Assembly: GCA_934467415.1 (NCBI GenBank)
Contig: CAKSLQ010000013.1
Coordinates: 1 to 57,879 of the forward strand
Source of the DNA: an uncultured Eubacteriales bacterium
GTDB lineage: Bacteria > Bacillota > Clostridia > Oscillospirales > CAG-272
DNA length: 57,879 bases
Reading direction: 5' to 3'
Position numbers and translations under genes: made by a program. The notes under the pieces were generated by a model. That model was not told the DNA's origin. It made no database searches and worked only from the letters and a program-made list of their open reading frames with translations. Positions 47,127 to 55,609 of this stretch are shown here, piece by piece. Each line of letters starts with the position of its first letter. The stretch's first letter is position 1.

Positions 47127-48644
47127 ATGATCCTACACATTCACGGGGATCTCAATCCCTACTATGCGCAGACGCTCTGCCTGATCTATTTCCCCGGCGC
47201 AAAGTTCGGCGAGGACGAGGTGGAGGCGGATGGCGTCCCGGTCGCGGACATCTTCGTCGAGGACCGCGCGGACGGCATCTATTCCCGCGCCGTCATCCGC
47301 GTCGGCGAAAAGCGCGCCGAGGCCGACTGCTTTGTCCCGTTTTCCGAGCTGTTTCCGCGCGAGCGCGTGCGGAAGATGGCGTCCGGCCACGCCATGACGC
47401 TGGCGGCGAAGGATTTCTTCGGCTACATCTCGCCCTGGGGACTGCTCACGGGTGTGCGCCCCGCCAAGGTGGCCGCGCAGTATCTCGAGAGCGGCTACGG
47501 CGTGATGAAGACCCGCAAGCTGCTCACCGGGGAGTATTTTCTCAATCCCAAAAAGGCCTATCTTGCCACCTCGGTCGCCCAGACCGAGCTGAAGCTCACG
47601 CGCGGCAAGGGGGACGACCTCTGCTCGGTCTATATTTCGATCCCGTTCTGCCCCACGCGCTGCGCCTACTGCTCGTTCATCTCCGCGTCCCACCGGATGC
47701 TGAAGATTTTAGACGACTATCTCGCGCTGCTCGTGGAGGACGTGAAAAGCACCTTTGCGCTCATCCGCGACCTCGGCAAGACGGTGGCTTCGGTCTACAT
47801 CGGCGGCGGCACGCCCACTACGCTGGACGCGCAGGGGCTGGATACGCTGCTTTCCACGGTTGCCGCCTGCACCGATGTGACGGCGCTCGAGGAGTTCACG
47901 CTCGAGGCGGGGCGCCCTGACACCATCACGGCGGAGAAGCTCGGGATCGCGCGGCGCTGCGGCGTCACGCGGATCAGCGTCAACCCGCAGACCCTCTCGG
48001 ACAAGGTGCTTGCAAACATCGGGAGACGGCACACGGCGGCGGATTTTTTCCGCGCCTATGAGATCGCCGCCGCCTCCGGCATCAAAGACATCAACACCGA
48101 CCTCATTGTCGGCCTGCCGGGAGACGACTTCAAGACCTTCTCGCACACGCTCGACGAGATCGTCGCGCTGGACCCGAGCAACATCACGGTACATACCTTC
48201 TGCTTCAAGCGCGCCGCCGACATGAGCAAAAAACAGGGCACGGAATTTGTGCCCGACGCGCAGAACGCGGCCAAGTGCATTCAGTATTCACAGCTGACCC
48301 TGCCCGGCGCGCAGTACAAGCCCTATTACATGTACCGGCAGAAGAACGCGGTCGGCAACCTCGAAAACGTCGGGTATGCCAAGCCGGGCAGCGCCTGCAT
48401 GTATAATATTTATATGATGGAAGAAATGCACTCCATTTTCGGCGTCGGCGCGGGCGCGGTGACCAAGCTGGTGGAGCATACCGGCGGCGCACCGCGGATG
48501 AAGCGCATATTTGCGCCGAAATATCCATACGAATATCTACGGGATATTGAAAAGCTCCGTGCGGGCGACAGAGAGGCGGGCATCCCGTCCTATGCGGACA
48601 AGGTGCGCGCGTTCTTCCGTGCGGAAGAAGAGGAGACAGAATGA
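47127..48644 (+). CDS. hemZ: HemZ-type radical SAM protein (coproporphyrinogen dehydrogenase-like)
   Basis: Radical SAM enzyme of the HemN/HemZ group, 505 residues. The N-terminal 160-residue extension precedes the cluster motif CPTRCAYC (Cys175, 179, 182), followed by YIGGGTPTTL and NTDLIVGLPGDDF, as in HemZ. It begins four bases after dtd and overlaps the next gene by four. Whether the organism makes heme is not shown here; the enzyme may have another substrate. Confidence 0.88.
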   Translation: MILHIHGDLNPYYAQTLCLIYFPGAKFGEDEVEADGVPVADIFVEDRADGIYSRAVIRVGEKRAEADCFVPFSELFPRERVRKMASGHAMTLAAKDFFGYISPWGLLTGVRPAKVAAQYLESGYGVMKTRKLLTGEYFLNPKKAYLATSVAQTELKLTRGKGDDLCSVYISIPFCPTRCAYCSFISASHRMLKILDDYLALLVEDVKSTFALIRDLGKTVASVYIGGGTPTTLDAQGLDTLLSTVAACTDVTALEEFTLEAGRPDTITAEKLGIARRCGVTRISVNPQTLSDKVLANIGRRHTAADFFRAYEIAAASGIKDINTDLIVGLPGDDFKTFSHTLDEIVALDPSNITVHTFCFKRAADMSKKQGTEFVPDAQNAAKCIQYSQLTLPGAQYKPYYMYRQKNAVGNLENVGYAKPGSACMYNIYMMEEMHSIFGVGAGAVTKLVEHTGGAPRMKRIFAPKYPYEYLRDIEKLRAGDREAGIPSYADKVRAFFRAEEEETE

Positions 48645-49549
48645 AACAGGCAGAGACCCGTTTTCGGGACATGGCCGCCGCCGCGGCATATATCGCGGTG
48701 TGCGAGGCCTCGTTTGAGAACCGGCTGCGCGCCGTCTGCCGCGAGGCGGCGGCGGGCGGACGGCGCATTCTCACGCTGGCCGGGCCGTCCTGCTCGGGCA
48801 AGACCACAACAGCCGAGATGCTGAAGCAGGAGTTTGCCGCGATCGGCAAGCATCTGCACACCATTTCGATCGACGATTTTTACTATGACCGCGACGTGTT
48901 GATCGCGCGCAGCCGCGCGCGCGGCGGCGAGATCGACTACGATTCGCCCGAGACCGTGGACGTGCCGCGCTTTGCCGCCGTCGTCCGCGAAATCACGAGT
49001 GAGCCGGTCGCCTGTGTGCCGCGCTTCAGCTTCCGCGAGGGGCGGCGTACCGGGATGCGGCAGATCGCCTGCACGCCGAGTGATGCGTTCCTGTTTGAGG
49101 GGATTCAGGCGGTCTACCCGGAGCTGACGCGCTACCTTGCGGGCAGCCCGTATGAGGCGCTGTTCATCTCGGTGGAGTCGGCGATCGAGGTCGGCGGCAC
49201 CGTGTTTGAGCCGCGCGAAGTGCGGTTTCTGCGCCGACTTGTGCGGGACTACAAGTTCCGCGCGACCGACGCCGAGAATACCTATACGATCTGGCAGAGC
49301 GTGCTCGACAACGAAAACGGGCACATTTACCCGAACATCGCGCCCGACGTGACGCGCATTGACTCCGCCCTCGCCTACGAGGTGCAGGTCATCAAGCCGT
49401 TCGTCCTCGAGGTGCTGGATACACTGCCGCCGGACAGCCGCTTCGCCGCCGACGCGGCGGCACTGCGCGCAAAGCTCGCGCCGATCGCGCCGATCCCGGC
49501 AGATCTCGTGCCGAAGAATTCCGTCTTCCGCGAGTTTATCGGGAACTGA
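48641..49549 (+). CDS. Uridine kinase-family nucleoside kinase
   Basis: A 302-residue P-loop kinase with GPSCSGKTTTA (48-58), SIDDFYYDRD and LFEGIQAVYPELT, related to Udk/PRK. The about 40-residue N-terminal part is unassigned, and the protein lacks the TGS-like domain of the longer clostridial nucleoside kinases. Its ATG overlaps the hemZ stop (ATGA). The substrate is uncertain. Confidence 0.87.
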   Translation: MKQAETRFRDMAAAAAYIAVCEASFENRLRAVCREAAAGGRRILTLAGPSCSGKTTTAEMLKQEFAAIGKHLHTISIDDFYYDRDVLIARSRARGGEIDYDSPETVDVPRFAAVVREITSEPVACVPRFSFREGRRTGMRQIACTPSDAFLFEGIQAVYPELTRYLAGSPYEALFISVESAIEVGGTVFEPREVRFLRRLVRDYKFRATDAENTYTIWQSVLDNENGHIYPNIAPDVTRIDSALAYEVQVIKPFVLEVLDTLPPDSRFAADAAALRAKLAPIAPIPADLVPKNSVFREFIGN

Positions 49550-49554
49550 AAAGC

Positions 49555-49864
49555 AAGCCTCCCTTGTGTAAAGGGAGGTGTCATGCGTAGCATGACGGAG
49601 GGATTGTTGCAAAGCAGAAAAGATTGAAAAAGCAAGGAACAACCCCTCAGGCGGCTATCGCCGCCAGCTCCCCTTGCACAGGGGAGCCGAAAAACGCACA
49701 GTCTTGTAGGGGCGACCATCGGTCGCCCGCGTCCGTGCAAAATCTAACTTTTTACCTCCCTCGGTGAGGGAGGTGGCACGCGAAGCGTGACGGAAGGAGT
49801 TTTACACATAGCAAAAACTCCCCCAGTCACCTATCGGTGACGGCTCCCCTTGCACAGGGGAGCC
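49555..49864. repeat. Repeat cluster (A, E, B/A chimera)
   Basis: The 373-base gap before the flippase gene has no gene. A family A element (49555-49688; inner hairpins TCATGCGTAGCATGA and GGCGGCTATCGCCGCC) is followed by a family E hairpin (49705-49730). A chimeric element (49753-49864) then begins as family B (CCTCCCTCGGTGAGGGAGG, GGAAGGAGTTTTACA) and ends as family A (GGCTCCCCTTGCACAGGGGAGCC). Confidence 0.87.
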
Positions 49865-49922
49865 GAAAAAAGCGGCGCTTTTTCGCCCTTGAACAACGTT
49901 TTCATCTGAAAGGATATGTCCC

Positions 49923-51578
49923 GTGAACAACACAGGAAACACCGAGCCGAAGAAAAGCACCAAAATGTTCGTAAACGGCGTGCTGATCCTCACGGTATCG
50001 AACATTTTAGTCAAGACCATCGGCCTGCTTTTCAAAATTCCGCTCCATGCCTACCTCGGCGATGAGGGCATGGGCTATTTCAACGCCGCCTACACGATCT
50101 ACACCTGGTTTTACATGATCTCCACGGCGGGCCTGCCGGTCGCCATGTCGGTGCTGGTCTCCAAGAGCCGCGCGAAGGGCAACTTCAATCAGGTGAAGAA
50201 GATCCTGCGCCTGTCGCTCTGGCTGTTCTTCATCATCGGCAGCGCCGGGATGCTGATCCTCGCGCTCGGCTCGGGGCTGTTTGCCTCGCTCATCAAGGTC
50301 GATCGTGCCAACCTCTGCATTCTCGCCATCGCGCCGACGCTCTTTTTCGTTTGCCTCACCAGCGCCTATCGCGGCTACTTCCAGGGGCATCAGATCATGT
50401 GGCCGACCGCGGCGTCGCAGCTGATCGAGTCGGTCGGCAAGCTGGTGCTCGGCATCCTGTTTGCCTCCTGGTCGATCTCACGCGGCGATCCGCTCTACGT
50501 CACCGCCGCCTACACCATCCTCGGCATCACCATCGGCGTCTTCTGCGGCATGGTCTTCATCTGGATCACCAGGCTGCTGTACAACACCGATGCGGTCAAC
50601 GCCGAGTACGCGCGGCCGGACAGCTACACCATGCCCACCGAGCGCACGAAGACGCTGCTGAAAGAGCTGGTCGTCATCGCGATCCCGGTCACGCTGTCCT
50701 CGTCGGTCATGTCGCTGGCCAACCTCGTGGATCTCGTGGTCGTTTCCCGCCGTCTTCAGGACAGCGGGCTTTCCGAGGCGGCGGCCGCCGCGCTCTACGG
50801 CAACTACACCACGCTGGCCGTCCCGCTGTTCAACCTGCCGCCCGTGCTGGTCTATCCGATCGGCTATTCGCTCGTGCCGATGCTCAGCGCGCTGATCGTG
50901 CAGAAGGATGCGGGCAGACTCCAGCGCACGATGAATTCCTCGCTCAAGGTCGCGGCGATCCTGTCCATCCCCTGCGCGGTCGGCATGGCGGCGCTTGCCG
51001 AGCCGATCCTGCGCATGATCTTCGGCGACAAGAACGGCAGTGCCGCCACGGCGGCGCCGCTGCTCGCCACGCTGGCGATCTCCTCCTTCCTCGTCAGTAT
51101 GCTTGCCATCACCAATTCGGTCCTGCAGGCGCATAAGAAGGAAGTGCTGCCGCTGGTCTCCATGCTGACCGGCGCGGCGGCGAAGATCGTCATCAGCTAT
51201 CTGCTCATCGGCAACCCGAGCATCCGCATGTTCGGCGCGCCGATCTCCACCGACATCTGCTATGTCATCGTCGTGCTCATGAACTTCTTCTTCTGCGCAC
51301 GCTATGCCGACCTGCGGCCGGATCTGCGCAACGTCTTTGTCAAGCCGCTCCTCTCCGCCGCGCTCTGCGGCGGCGCGGCGATCGGCGTTTACGCGCTGGC
51401 CGAGCATACCATCGCCCATCAGCGGCTGGACACGATTCTGGCCATCGCCGCGGCGGTGATCGTCTATGTGCTCGGCATCCTGCTCACCCGCTGCCTTGCT
51501 GCGGAGGACTTTGAGTTTATTCCGGGCGGGAAGAAGATATATGCGATTCTGAATCGTGCGCATTTGATAAAGGAATAA
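49923..51578 (+). CDS. MOP-superfamily flippase (SpoVB/YabM/MurJ-like)
   Basis: Polytopic lipid-linked oligosaccharide flippase, 551 residues with about 14 TM helices. The start is a GTG at 49923 with AAAGGA eight bases upstream. The N-terminal LTVSNILVKTIGLLFKIPLHAYLGDEGMGYFNAAYTIYTWF is typical of the SpoVB group. As in Bacillus (yabM-mazG-yabO), it stands before mazG and an S4 protein gene, so a role in peptidoglycan precursor export, perhaps in sporulation, is likely. Confidence 0.9.
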   Translation: MNNTGNTEPKKSTKMFVNGVLILTVSNILVKTIGLLFKIPLHAYLGDEGMGYFNAAYTIYTWFYMISTAGLPVAMSVLVSKSRAKGNFNQVKKILRLSLWLFFIIGSAGMLILALGSGLFASLIKVDRANLCILAIAPTLFFVCLTSAYRGYFQGHQIMWPTAASQLIESVGKLVLGILFASWSISRGDPLYVTAAYTILGITIGVFCGMVFIWITRLLYNTDAVNAEYARPDSYTMPTERTKTLLKELVVIAIPVTLSSSVMSLANLVDLVVVSRRLQDSGLSEAAAAALYGNYTTLAVPLFNLPPVLVYPIGYSLVPMLSALIVQKDAGRLQRTMNSSLKVAAILSIPCAVGMAALAEPILRMIFGDKNGSAATAAPLLATLAISSFLVSMLAITNSVLQAHKKEVLPLVSMLTGAAAKIVISYLLIGNPSIRMFGAPISTDICYVIVVLMNFFFCARYADLRPDLRNVFVKPLLSAALCGGAAIGVYALAEHTIAHQRLDTILAIAAAVIVYVLGILLTRCLAAEDFEFIPGGKKIYAILNRAHLIKE

Positions 51579-51590
51579 ACAGGGAAGGCA

Positions 51591-51850
51591 TATGCGCCTT
51601 GGGGCGCACGATATGTCCGCTTGCGCGGGCGCGATAGGTCAGAGACGCGATATGCGCCTTGGGCGCGCGATATGTCCGCTTGCGCGGGCGCGATAGGTCA
51701 GAGACGCGATATGCGCCTTGGGCGCGCGATATGTCCGCTTGCACGGACGCGATAGGTCAGAGACGCGATATGCGCTTGGGCGCGCGATATGTCCGCTTGC
51801 GCGGACGCGATAGGTCAGAGACGCGATATGCGCTTTGGGCGCGCGATATA
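51591..51850. repeat. 59-bp tandem repeat array
   Basis: About four and a half head-to-tail copies with starts at 51591, 51651, 51710, 51769 and 51827 (periods 60, 59, 59, 58). Each unit contains two hairpins (GCGCC-TTG-GGCGC and GTCCGC-TTGC-GCGGAC) and the linker GATAGGTCAGAGACGCGATA. Copies differ by single-base changes and small indels. The array fills the 290-base space between the flippase and mazG. A related single hairpin occurs at 53946-53982. There are no unique spacers, so it is not CRISPR. Confidence 0.9.
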
Positions 51851-51868
51851 GATAAAAGGAAACAGAAC

Positions 51869-52681
51869 ATGAACGAAAAAGCAAAAGAACTGCTCGGCAA
51901 GGAGAAATACGACTTTGCCGACCTCTGCCGCGTGATGGAGATTCTGCGCGGCGAGGGCGGCTGCCCCTGGGACAGGGAGCAGACGCACGAGAGCATCCGC
52001 AAGAACTTCATCGAGGAGACCTACGAGGTCGTCGAGGCCATCGACACCAAGGACGCGCACCTGCTCTGCGAGGAGCTGGGCGACGTGCTGCTGCAAGTGG
52101 TCTTCCACACCGAGATTGAGCGGGAGGCAGGGCGTTTTACCGTCGGCGATGTGACCGACGGCATCGTGAAGAAACTCATCTACCGCCACCCGCACATCTT
52201 TGCGGATACGGCGGCCGAGACGGCGGACAAGGTGATGGACAACTGGGACAAGCTCAAGGCCAAGGAGAAGCATCGCGACACCGTGACCTCTTCGATGCGC
52301 AGCGTGCCGCGGCCGCTGCCCGCGCTGATGCGCGCCGAGAAGGTGGGCAAGCGCGCGGCCAAGGTCGGCTTCGACTTTGCCACCGCCGCCGACGCGGCGG
52401 CGAAGATCGCCGAGGAGACCAACGAGGTGCTGACCGCGCCCGCCGCGACCCGCGCCGAGGAGATCGGCGATCTGCTGTTTGCCGTGGTCAACGTGGCGCG
52501 CAAGTGCGGCGTCGATCCCGAGCGGGCGCTCTCGGATGCGACCGACAAGTTCATCGACCGCTTCGAGGGGGTCGAAAATGCGGTGCTTGCGGACGGCAAA
52601 ACCATGGAAGCGCTCCCGCTTTCCGTGCTGGATGGCTACTGGGATCGGGTCAAAACGGCCGGAAATGGTGAAAATATCTAA
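51869..52681 (+). CDS. mazG: MazG nucleoside triphosphate pyrophosphohydrolase
   Basis: House-cleaning NTP pyrophosphatase. The ATG at 51869 (MNEKAKELLGKEKY, 270 residues) follows AAAAGGAAAC; the longer open frame upstream only translates the tandem repeat. Two MazG-type segments are visible: CPWDREQTHESIRKNFIEETYEVVEAI with EELGDVLLQVVFH in the N-terminal half, and KIAEETNEV with EEIGDLLFAVVN in the C-terminal half. It lacks the N-terminal methylase domain of Bacillus YabN. Confidence 0.95.
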   Translation: MNEKAKELLGKEKYDFADLCRVMEILRGEGGCPWDREQTHESIRKNFIEETYEVVEAIDTKDAHLLCEELGDVLLQVVFHTEIEREAGRFTVGDVTDGIVKKLIYRHPHIFADTAAETADKVMDNWDKLKAKEKHRDTVTSSMRSVPRPLPALMRAEKVGKRAAKVGFDFATAADAAAKIAEETNEVLTAPAATRAEEIGDLLFAVVNVARKCGVDPERALSDATDKFIDRFEGVENAVLADGKTMEALPLSVLDGYWDRVKTAGNGENI

Positions 52682-52708
52682 AAAAACGCGCTTCCACCGC
52701 GTTTTTTT
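52680..52708 (+). terminator. Terminator after mazG
   Basis: AAAAAAACGCG and CGCGTTTTTTT pair around a short loop (CTTCCAC), with a T7 tract. The -35 of the HU promoter is 12 bases further on. Confidence 0.85.
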
Positions 52709-52719
52709 GCGAAAAATAC

Positions 52720-52748
52720 TTGAAAAGCGGATTTCTACATGGTAGAAT
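52720..52748 (+). promoter_or_regulatory. Sigma-A promoter of the HU gene
   Basis: TTGAAA (52720-52725) and TAGAAT (52743-52748), 17 bases apart. Confidence 0.75.
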
Positions 52749-52814
52749 ATGAACAGCAAAGGAAATTGCAACAATTCTGACATTTAATTTTTTCTGAAAG
52801 GATAGAAAACAACC

Positions 52815-53090
52815 ATGAACAAGACAGAACTCATCGAAGCTATCGCAAAGGAGACCGGCCTCAAGAAGAAGGATGCAGAGGCAGCCGTCGGCGCATTCAT
52901 CGGCGCTATCGAGGGCGCGCTCGCAAAGGGTGAGAAGGTTCAGCTTGTCGGCTTCGGCACGTTCGAGACCAAGACCCGCGCAGCTCGCGAGGGCAGAAAC
53001 CCCAGAACCGGCAAGACCATCAAGATCGCTGCTTCCAAGTATCCTGCATTCTCCGCAGGCAAGGCGTTCAAGGACAGCGTCAACAAGTAA
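52815..53090 (+). CDS. hup: HU-family DNA-binding protein
   Basis: Nucleoid protein that bends DNA, 91 residues: MNKTELIEAIA start, VQLVGFGTFETKTRAAREGRNPRTG arm region and the AFSAGKAFKD end. The codons are less GC-biased than in neighbours (GCA, GCT, AAG frequent), as expected for a very highly expressed gene. SD AAAGGAT. It has its own promoter and terminator. Confidence 0.97.
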   Translation: MNKTELIEAIAKETGLKKKDAEAAVGAFIGAIEGALAKGEKVQLVGFGTFETKTRAAREGRNPRTGKTIKIAASKYPAFSAGKAFKDSVNK

Positions 53091-53101
53091 TTGCAAAGAA
53101 G

Positions 53102-53132
53102 AAAAGGGTTGCACGGTCGTGCAGCCCTTTTT
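53102..53132 (+). terminator. Terminator after the HU gene
   Basis: AAAGGGTTGCAC-GGTC-GTGCAGCCCTTT with one G-U pair and a following T tract. Confidence 0.9.
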
Positions 53133-53148
53133 CACGAGAAAGGGTATT

Positions 53149-53391
53149 ATGCGGATTGATAAATTTTTGAAGGTGTCCCGCCTTATCAAGCGGCGCACCG
53201 TGGCCAACGACGCCTGCGACGCGGCACACATCAGCGTCAACGGCAGGGTCGTCAAGGCGTCTTACGACGTCAAGGTCGGCGACGTGATTGAGATCACGTT
53301 CGGTGAGAAGACGCTTCGCGTGCGCGTCACCGATGTGCGCGAAAGCACGAAGAAGGCCGACGCCGCCGAAATGTACGAGGTCGTCGGGTAA
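53149..53391 (+). CDS. S4-domain RNA-binding protein (RqcP/YabO/HslR type)
   Basis: An 80-residue S4 protein: MRIDKFLKVSRLIKRRTVANDACDAAHISVNGRVVKAS. In Firmicutes this protein (RqcP) binds 50S subunits carrying peptidyl-tRNA and drives alanine tailing in ribosome quality control with RqcH. The ATG at 53149 is behind AAAGGG; the upstream frame is not coding. The terminator before it suggests expression mainly by readthrough from hup or from a promoter I cannot see. Confidence 0.9.
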   Translation: MRIDKFLKVSRLIKRRTVANDACDAAHISVNGRVVKASYDVKVGDVIEITFGEKTLRVRVTDVRESTKKADAAEMYEVVG

Positions 53392-53399
53392 GTCAAAGG

Positions 53400-53821
53400 G
53401 AGAGCGGGGCGAAGGCGCCGACCCCTACCGGTTTGCAAAGAACCCGCACACACCGTAGGGCGCCGTCTGCCTCCCGCCGCATCGTGCGCGAACAATCCAA
53501 GCCTTCCCCAGTGGGGGAAGGTGGCACGCGAAGCGTGACGGATGAGGTGTTCACGCATAAAGCAACGGGTCGTCGTGGGCGCCGACCCCTACCGGGTTGC
53601 AAAGAACCCGCACACACCGTAGGGCGGGGGCTCGCTCCCGCCGCTCCGTGGCGCGCTATATCTTTACCTCCCTCGGTGAGGGAGTGTGGCACGGAACGCG
53701 ATGCGTTCCTCATGAGTTTTCCTTCGGAAAACATCACGGCAACGCCGTGACGAAAGGAGTCTTACTCTCTGCAAAACTCCCTCAGTCGCCTATCGGCGAC
53801 AGCTCCCTCACCGAGGGAGCC
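53400..53821. repeat. Repeat cluster (E, F, E, B with nested D)
   Basis: The 590-base gap after the S4 gene has no gene. It holds E-type hairpins (about 53410-53432 and 53570-53596, GGCGCCGACCCCTACCGG; also about 53617-53643, GGCGGGGGCTCGCTCCCGCC), a family F half (53499-53550, inner hairpin CACGCGAAGCGTG) and a family B element (53665-53821) with a family D element (53692-53737) inside its first inner hairpin. From 53822 to 53910 I see nothing definite. Confidence 0.83.
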
Positions 53822-53910
53822 GAGAACAGCAGCGGAGATGTGCATGAACTTGTCATGCTCACCTTCCGCTTGTGCGCATTTTTGAGCGCCTGCTCCGCCC
53901 CTGCCAAAGC

Positions 53911-53941
53911 AAAAAGCCAAGTCGTAGGACTTGGCTTTTTT
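53911..53941. terminator. Bidirectional terminator
   Basis: AAAAAGCCAAGTC-GTAG-GACTTGGCTTTTT, a perfect 13-bp stem. It ends the minus-strand phosphoribosyltransferase transcript about 40 bases after its stop. Confidence 0.9.
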
Positions 53942-53982
53942 ACTGCGATATGACGCGATATGTCCGCCGGCGCGGACGCGAT

Positions 53983-54537
53983 TCAGTCGATGGGATGCCC
54001 CTCTGCATTGAACAGCGGCAGCTTTTCAAGGTAGAGGATGTCCTCGCGCTCGGTGGCCTCGCCCTCGGCGAGGACGGCCATCTTGCCGACGACCTTGCCG
54101 CCCGCCTCGTGTACCAGCGTCTCGAGTGCGTGCAGCGACTCGCCGGTGCTGATGACGTCGTCCACGATCAGCACGCGCTTGCCGCGCATGTAGGCGGCGT
54201 CGTAGCCGTCGAGGTAGAGCACCTGGTTTGCATCGGTGGTGATGGAGCGGACTTCGCACTTCAGCACGTCGCGCATGTAGAGCTTCGGCGCTTTGCGCGC
54301 GAGCAGCCAGCGCTCGCCGCCTCTCTGGCGCGCCATTTCATAGGCCAGCGGAATACCCTTGGACTCCGCCGTGATCATCACGTCGTATGCGGGCGCGATC
54401 TTCAGCAGCTCGGTTGCGGCCGCCACGGTCAGCTCCACGTCGCCGAACATGACAAAGGCGCCGATGTACAGATTTTCGTTCAGGGGGCAGAGCGGCAGCG
54501 CGCGCTCGAGACCCGCAATTTTCATCTTGTATTCCAT
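53983..54537 (-). CDS. Phosphoribosyltransferase (adenine PRTase-like)
   Basis: Type I PRTase, 184 residues from the ATG at 54537 (SD GAGGAT). The PRPP loop is VLIVDDVISTGES and the fold matches APRT-like proteins (MITAESKGIPLAYEMA). The substrate base is not certain: adenine is the default, but the family includes other purine and regulatory members. It is apparently monocistronic and unrelated to its neighbours. Confidence 0.85.
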   Translation of the reverse strand: MEYKMKIAGLERALPLCPLNENLYIGAFVMFGDVELTVAAATELLKIAPAYDVMITAESKGIPLAYEMARQRGGERWLLARKAPKLYMRDVLKCEVRSITTDANQVLYLDGYDAAYMRGKRVLIVDDVISTGESLHALETLVHEAGGKVVGKMAVLAEGEATEREDILYLEKLPLFNAEGHPID

Positions 54538-54691
54538 TGCAGTGATCCTCTTTTCTAAGGTAGTATGTATGTCGGCGAGGACACGGTCTGCCGACACGCA
54601 AAATCAAACACACATCTTTTATTATAAGCCAACGCGGCGGAAAAAGCAAGGGATTTTGCAAGAGAGGGCAAAAAGGTTTTGCCGCGGCGGC

Positions 54692-55234
54692 TTACTTGGC
54701 CTTTTTCGGCTTTTTGGCCTCGGCGTCATCGGCCGGCAGCGCGGCGATGATGGCTTCGGCCAGCAGACGCTCCGCCGCGCTGTGCAGCGAGAGCCGCAGG
54801 GCAGCCTCACGGAGAGACGCGGCGTCGGCGTCCGCCGCGGGCACGGCGGCGGAAAGACCGCGCAGCGCCTCGGTCTGGAGGACGCGGAAGCGCGCAAAAA
54901 GCGCCTCGGTGTCCTCGCCGCCGAGCAGCGCGGCGGCCTCGGAAATCGTCAGATTCTGCTTGAGGCAGCAGAGCATGTACAGCATCGCGATGCGATCGCG
55001 GTTGTACTTTTTCTGCACGGGGCGCTCGACATGCCCGCCCTTGACATAGTTGTTGATCATGCTCGGCGTCAGCGGCGCACCGTCCTCGCTGCGGCAGATG
55101 CGGCAGAGCAGACGGTTCAGATAGCCGATGACCTGATCCATGTAGAGGTCGATCTCGGGCAGCGCGCCGTAGGCCGGCACATCGAAGTGCGCAAGCGCGT
55201 CGGCCAGCTGATCGAGCGCATTTGCATCAGACAT
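54692..55234 (-). CDS. DUF1836 domain protein
   Basis: A 180-residue protein with the DUF1836 region (about 20-125): LTPSMINNYVKGGHVERPVQKKYNRDRIAMLYMLCCLKQNLTISEAAALL, which resembles a MerR-like HTH with a helical extension. The C-terminus is Ala-rich and ends in KKPKKAK. The function is unknown in the family; DNA binding is inferred. The start overlaps the XRE gene stop by eight bases, so the two act together. Confidence 0.88.
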   Translation of the reverse strand: MSDANALDQLADALAHFDVPAYGALPEIDLYMDQVIGYLNRLLCRICRSEDGAPLTPSMINNYVKGGHVERPVQKKYNRDRIAMLYMLCCLKQNLTISEAAALLGGEDTEALFARFRVLQTEALRGLSAAVPAADADAASLREAALRLSLHSAAERLLAEAIIAALPADDAEAKKPKKAK

Positions 55235-55595
55235 GGAAATCCTCCTTCCCGCGCGCCTTGGAGCGGAAATAGGCTTCGGTCAGCGCGTCGAGCACATATT
55301 TTTTGTCTTCCTCGCGCAGGCGGCCGCCCGCAAACAGGGCCTGCATCTCGTCGAGCAGGGCGCACAGGGCCCGGTCGGGCGCCTCGGGCGCCTGTGCGGC
55401 AGGTGCGCCGAACAGAGCATCCGTGCTCACGCCGAGCGCGGCGGCCAGCCGCGAGGCCACGCCGCCGGAGGGTCTGGACGCGCCCGCCTCGTAGTTCTGA
55501 TAGGTTCGGGCGGTCACGCCGATCGTCGCGGCGACCTGCCGCTGCGTCAGCCCCGCATCCTTACGAAGCAGGCGGATTTTTTCATTAAATTCCAT
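55227..55595 (-). CDS. XRE-family transcriptional regulator
   Basis: A 122-residue protein with an N-terminal HTH (IRLLRKDAGLTQRQVAATIGVTARTYQNYEAGASRPS, 7-43) and a helical C-terminal part without known motif. An SD AAGGAAAAAAT is short and close to the ATG. It is cotranslated with the DUF1836 gene. Two copies of ACGAAA-N4-TTTCGT lie in its own promoter region, one beside the SD and one downstream of both divergent promoters, so autorepression and control of the facing small ORF are likely (inference). Confidence 0.9.
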   Translation of the reverse strand: MEFNEKIRLLRKDAGLTQRQVAATIGVTARTYQNYEAGASRPSGGVASRLAAALGVSTDALFGAPAAQAPEAPDRALCALLDEMQALFAGGRLREEDKKYVLDALTEAYFRSKARGKEDFHV

Positions 55596-55609
55596 ATTTT
55601 TTCCTTAAC

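Noticed and set aside
51591..51850. CRISPR array
   Set aside because: The copies are head to tail with no unique spacers and no cas genes nearby; this is a simple tandem repeat.
3471..53821. Insertion sequences or prophage
   Set aside because: No transposase, integrase or phage gene is found; the repeats are short non-autonomous palindromes.
54692..55595. Toxin-antitoxin pair for the XRE/DUF1836 genes
   Set aside because: The DUF1836 product looks like a DNA-binding protein, not a nuclease or other toxin; a regulator pair fits better.
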